Below, piece by piece: positions 5,736 to 8,696 of a stretch of 8,696 nucleotides of DNA. The first letter of the stretch is position 1. Every line of letters starts with the position of its first letter. The position numbers were made by a program, and so were the translations under genes. The stretch is from Litorivivens sp041625495. Lineage in GTDB: Bacteria; Pseudomonadota; Gammaproteobacteria; Pseudomonadales; Spongiibacteraceae. The notes below the pieces were generated by a model. That model made no database searches, had not been told where the DNA came from, and saw only the letters and a program-made list of their open reading frames with translations. The stretch spans positions 1 through 8,696 of the forward strand of contig NZ_JBFJTH010000158.1 of the NCBI RefSeq assembly GCF_041625495.1, read 5' to 3'.

Positions 5736-8110
5736 TGTGTTAGCTCTTGTTGATTATGCGAAGGTACAGGAAGTGCGTAGGCAATGACCGCGTCGCTTTT
5801 GCCGGACAGCATGGCGGTATGACCGCCGGCAGCGATCACCACAAACTGGCGTTGGCTTTTGTCGGACCAGTAAGTCATGGGAGTGGCGTGCCCGCCGGCC
5901 GGCAGGCGGGCCTGCCACACTTTTTCTCCGGTGCGGTTATCGAAAGCGCGAATCATTTTTTCCTGAGTGGCGGCAATAAAGGTCAGGCCGCTGGCAGTGG
6001 TCAGCGAGCCGCCGAGATTGGGTACACCGATAGGCAGTGGCAAGAAACTGCGTAATAACAGTGGCCCGCTGTCGCGTGAGGTTCCCAGTGGTTTCTGCCA
6101 GAGCAGGCGACCGCTGCTCAGATCCACGGCGCTCATCAGCCCGTAAGGGGGTTGCTGACAAGGCGTAGCGAAGAAGGAAAGAAAGGGTTTGATTAAGGCG
6201 GCGTAGGGAGTTCCGGTTTGTGAGGCATAAAGCCCCACGCTTTTGCCGCCGTCCGCAGTAATCGGGGTGACGCCTTTTTCATCTGCGACCGCGCGCTCGA
6301 CCAGCCGGTTGTACATCATCACATGGGTAGAGTTGACCAGCATCAGTTGACGTGCCGGATCAATGCTAACGCTGCCCCAGTTGATGCCGCCGAGAAAGCC
6401 CGGCCAGGTAATGGTCGGTTGCTCCACGCCGATGGGTGTCATCGTGCCTTCGTAGCGGGCCTGAAGGAATTTCACACGGCAATAGGCGTGATCCAGCGGC
6501 GTGACACCCCACATGGTTTTCTCGCTTGGCTCCACGCCTTCAAAGGAGGGCAGTCCCGTGGAGTAGGGTTGGGTGGGAGCAATCCAGTCACCGGGCAGGG
6601 CGCCTTGGGGAACGGGCAGTTCTTTCACTTCCGTCAACGGCGCGCCGTTCGTTCGGTCGAGGAAAAAGATTTCGCCTCGTTTGGTCGGTTGCAGCAGCCC
6701 TTTGCGGCCGTCGGGCAGATCAATCAATACTGGTTGGGAGGCAACATCGTAATCCCAGAGATCGTGGTGGGTGGTCTGAAATACCCACACGTCTTCGCCG
6801 GTCTCGGCATTCAAGGCGACGACTGCGCTGGAATAAGTATCGTCAAAGGCGCTGCGATGGCCACCATAATAGTCGGGCGTTGCGTTGCCGGTGGGTACAT
6901 AGACCAGCCCGAGTTCTTCGTCGGCGCTCATCACACTCCAGCTATTGGGTGTGCCTCGGGTGAAAAATTCCCCCTCGGGCGGCAGGCTGTGAAAATCCGG
7001 CTTGCCGATATCAAAGGCCCAGCTGAATTCACCAGTTACCGCGTCGAAGGCGCGAATGACGCCGGAAGGCTCCTCGGTGTGCTGGCCGTCTAGTACCCAG
7101 CCACCCAGTACCAGTCTGCCGCGTATCACGGCGGGTGGCGACGTGACGTAGTAATAGCCTTTGACGACTTCACCCATCCCTTGCAACAGGTCGACGACGC
7201 CGTTGCGACCGAAGTTGGTGCAGGGCTTGCCGCTATCGGCATCAACGGCGATCAGCCGAGCATCCAGCGTGGCGGTGTAGATCCGGTGCGAGCAGAACCC
7301 CCTGGCTTCCGGCACGGCATAGTAACTGACACCGCGACAGGTTTTTGTGGCCACGTTGCGGGCATCGAGACCCGATTCATGGCGCCAGATTTCACGTCCG
7401 GTTTCGGCGTCCAATGCGATAATGTCGTTATAGCCCGTGCACAGATAGAGGCGATCCCCAATGGCCAATGGCGTGGCTTCGATGGTGAGAATGCCTTCGA
7501 ATATGCTGGCAGGTTCATAGCCTCGCGTGCCGGCGTGATAAGTCCATGCCGGCTCCAGTTTGCCAATATTTTCCGGCGTAATTTGGACTAAGGGTGAAAA
7601 GCGCGAACCGGCTTGGGTATTGCCGTAGTGGTGCCATTTGCCGTCGCGGGGATTGACGGGGGCGCTGTAGTCGATGTTTGCTTCGGGATGACGCCTCGGT
7701 GTATCCAGATAAAAGATCACGGCAACCGTAAGCACTAAAGAGAGCGACAACGTGGGCCAGAAAATGCCTGCGCCGGAAAAGCCGGGATTCAGCCCCAGAT
7801 AGCTGCGGTAATGCGGAGCTAGCATCCACAACCCCAGCACAGTAAAGAAGGCCAGTCGCCCGGTCAGCGCCCAGCCATTGAGGCCGGATTCCCACAGCGC
7901 CCATATCAGTGTAGCGGCGTAAAAGACCGTATAAAGACCGAGCACTTTGGTCTGTCGTCGACGCGTCAGCCAGGCCACTGAAGCACATATCAGCCCGGCG
8001 GCGAGGTAATACGGTGAACCACCAAGCAGGATCAGCTGCACGCCAAACCACAGTAGTACAGCGCTGCACAGCCAGAACAAGCCGGTAAAAAGCTTGATGC
8101 GCAGTGGCAT
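5732..8110 (-). CDS. Membrane-bound PQQ-dependent dehydrogenase, glucose/quinate/shikimate family
   Basis: The 792-residue quinoprotein matches the plan of E. coli glucose dehydrogenase (Gcd, 796 residues) end to end. Five N-terminal helices (about 7-29, 33-49, 57-74, 83-98, 117-136) anchor it in the inner membrane. The rest is a periplasmic eight-bladed propeller, with blade motifs such as ALDAETGREIW (232-242) and AFDNRTGEKVW (722-732). Catalytic landmarks are HHDLWDYD (448-455), where Asp453 matches the Gcd base Asp466, and Lys477, matching Gcd Lys493. LPAGGHATPMTY (736-747) is near-identical to the Gcd end. TCRGVSYY (257-264) has Tyr264 where Gcd has His262, a residue that affects glucose affinity. 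Electrons should pass to ubiquinone. Given its neighbours, a non-sugar alcohol may be the substrate, but this is inference. The start lies 5 bp after the ATPase stop, with GGAG at 8119-8122. No PQQ synthesis gene is visible. Confidence 0.92.
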   Translation of the reverse strand: MPLRIKLFTGLFWLCSAVLLWFGVQLILLGGSPYYLAAGLICASVAWLTRRRQTKVLGLYTVFYAATLIWALWESGLNGWALTGRLAFFTVLGLWMLAPHYRSYLGLNPGFSGAGIFWPTLSLSLVLTVAVIFYLDTPRRHPEANIDYSAPVNPRDGKWHHYGNTQAGSRFSPLVQITPENIGKLEPAWTYHAGTRGYEPASIFEGILTIEATPLAIGDRLYLCTGYNDIIALDAETGREIWRHESGLDARNVATKTCRGVSYYAVPEARGFCSHRIYTATLDARLIAVDADSGKPCTNFGRNGVVDLLQGMGEVVKGYYYVTSPPAVIRGRLVLGGWVLDGQHTEEPSGVIRAFDAVTGEFSWAFDIGKPDFHSLPPEGEFFTRGTPNSWSVMSADEELGLVYVPTGNATPDYYGGHRSAFDDTYSSAVVALNAETGEDVWVFQTTHHDLWDYDVASQPVLIDLPDGRKGLLQPTKRGEIFFLDRTNGAPLTEVKELPVPQGALPGDWIAPTQPYSTGLPSFEGVEPSEKTMWGVTPLDHAYCRVKFLQARYEGTMTPIGVEQPTITWPGFLGGINWGSVSIDPARQLMLVNSTHVMMYNRLVERAVADEKGVTPITADGGKSVGLYASQTGTPYAALIKPFLSFFATPCQQPPYGLMSAVDLSSGRLLWQKPLGTSRDSGPLLLRSFLPLPIGVPNLGGSLTTASGLTFIAATQEKMIRAFDNRTGEKVWQARLPAGGHATPMTYWSDKSQRQFVVIAAGGHTAMLSGKSDAVIAYALPVPSHNQQELTQ

Positions 8111-8115
8111 GGGGT

Positions 8116-8696
8116 TTACTCCGTCAAGTAGGCTTCAATCATTTTGTTGAGGCCAGCGGTTACTTGCGGATCGTCACTCAAGGGTGCAGCAATAGCGTAA
8201 CGCGCCGCTTCGCGCAGGCTCAGGCCTTCGGTCGTCAAACGGGCAGCGGCGATCAGCACGCGAGTGGAGGCGACTTCTCGCAAACCGCCGGTTTCCAATC
8301 GGCGAATCGCTTGGGCCAGTGTGATCAATTGCTCGGCCGTATCCGCGGTGACACCGGATTCCTGAATTAGAATGGTTTGCTCGGTTTCAGGCGCGGGGTA
8401 ATCAAACTCAATGGCCACCATGCGCTGGCGGGTCGAGTCTTTGAGGTCTTTCAGGATGCTCTGGTAGCCGGGGTTATAGGAAACGACGAGACAAAAGCCG
8501 GGTGCTGCATCCAGCGTAATACCGAGGCGTTCGATTGGCAGTTGACGGCGATGATCGGAAAGGGGGTGAAGCACAACGGTCGTATCTTTGCGAGCCTCGA
8601 CCACTTCATCCATATAACAGATAGCGCCTTCTCTAACTGCGCGAGTCAGCGGCCCATCGACCCACTGGGTTTCGCCGCCTTTTAACAGAAAGCGAC
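8116..8696 (-). CDS. CbbQ/NirQ/NorQ-family AAA+ ATPase (MoxR group), N-terminus cut by window edge
   Basis: 192 residues are visible up to the TAA at 8118-8116; the frame stays open to the right edge. The first visible residues, RFLLKGGETQWVDGPLTRA, are typical of this family and continue without a break into ICYMDEVVEARKDT (visible residues 25-38), the Walker B motif and its extension. Sensor-type SYNPGYQS, TRQRMVAIEFDYP and a CbbQ C-terminal helical domain follow. Full-length members are about 265 residues, so roughly 75 residues including the Walker A loop lie outside. The ATG at 8613 falls inside Walker B and is not the start. Family members work with a vWA-domain protein (CbbO, NorD) to activate metalloenzymes such as RuBisCO or NO reductase by ATP-driven remodelling. 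Neither enzyme is visible here; the gene is followed within 5 bp by the PQQ dehydrogenase, which suggests a different client. Cytoplasmic. Confidence 0.9.
   Translation of the reverse strand, partial: RFLLKGGETQWVDGPLTRAVREGAICYMDEVVEARKDTTVVLHPLSDHRRQLPIERLGITLDAAPGFCLVVSYNPGYQSILKDLKDSTRQRMVAIEFDYPAPETEQTILIQESGVTADTAEQLITLAQAIRRLETGGLREVASTRVLIAAARLTTEGLSLREAARYAIAAPLSDDPQVTAGLNKMIEAYLTE
8119..8122 (-). promoter_or_regulatory. Ribosome binding site of the PQQ dehydrogenase gene
   Basis: GGAG on the minus strand sits 8 nt before the ATG at 8110-8108, inside the last codons of the ATPase gene. It fixes the dehydrogenase start and supports coupled translation. Confidence 0.6.

Noticed and set aside
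6323..7093. Long + strand open frame (256 codons) opposite the PQQ dehydrogenase
   Set aside because: Its translation shows no recognisable family, and it lies fully antisense to a well-conserved quinoprotein. Long antisense frames are expected opposite GC-rich coding sequence.
8116..8696. RuBisCO-operon interpretation of the CbbQ-like gene
   Set aside because: No RuBisCO subunit or other Calvin-cycle gene is visible, and the genes in the same operon are oxidative-pathway enzymes; CbbQ-type ATPases have several clients.
1..8696. CRISPR arrays, tRNA or rRNA genes, insertion sequences
   Set aside because: I saw no regularly spaced direct repeats, no tRNA-like cloverleaf in the gaps and no transposase; almost all bases are within protein genes.

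Overview
The window looks like a piece of gammaproteobacterial chromosome with moderate GC (my estimate is a little above 50%), probably from an aerobic, possibly marine, hydrocarbon- or terpenoid-using bacterium. The reasons are a camphor-hydroxylase-like P450, a membrane quinoprotein dehydrogenase of the glucose dehydrogenase type, an MMPL/RND lipid-type transporter, and a REP doublet of the type common in Pseudomonas and relatives. The taxonomic placement is inference; no marker gene is present.

Layout. Positions 3-113 hold the last 36 codons of an unidentified + strand gene. Positions 193-2589 (+) encode a 798-residue RND/MMPL-type transporter. It converges on a minus-strand operon that fills the rest of the window, and the 72-bp gap between them is almost entirely an inverted pair of REP sequences (2591-2656). 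Read in the direction of transcription (right to left), the operon is: a CbbQ/NirQ/NorQ-type AAA+ ATPase cut by the right edge (8696-8116); a membrane-bound PQQ dehydrogenase (8110-5732); an SDR of the retinol dehydrogenase/WWOX type (5735-4866); a second classical SDR (4866-3949); and a P450 of the P450cam class (3924-2662). The junctions are a 5-bp gap, an ATGA overlap, a TGATG overlap and a 24-bp gap, so the five genes are almost certainly one transcript with translational coupling. Its promoter lies beyond the right edge. There is no gene-free stretch over 300 bases.

How the genes may work together (inference). The P450 would hydroxylate a lipophilic, perhaps cyclic, substrate. The alcohol, or a later one, would be oxidised by one or both SDRs in the cytoplasm and/or by the PQQ dehydrogenase facing the periplasm, which passes electrons to ubiquinone. 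The CbbQ-type ATPase belongs to a family that activates metalloenzymes (RuBisCO, nitric oxide reductase) together with a von Willebrand factor A partner. No RuBisCO or NO reductase is visible here, so its client in this operon is an open question, with the quinoprotein next door an obvious candidate. The RND protein may move a hydrophobic substrate or product. Ferredoxin and ferredoxin reductase for the P450, PQQ biosynthesis genes and the vWA partner are not in the window.
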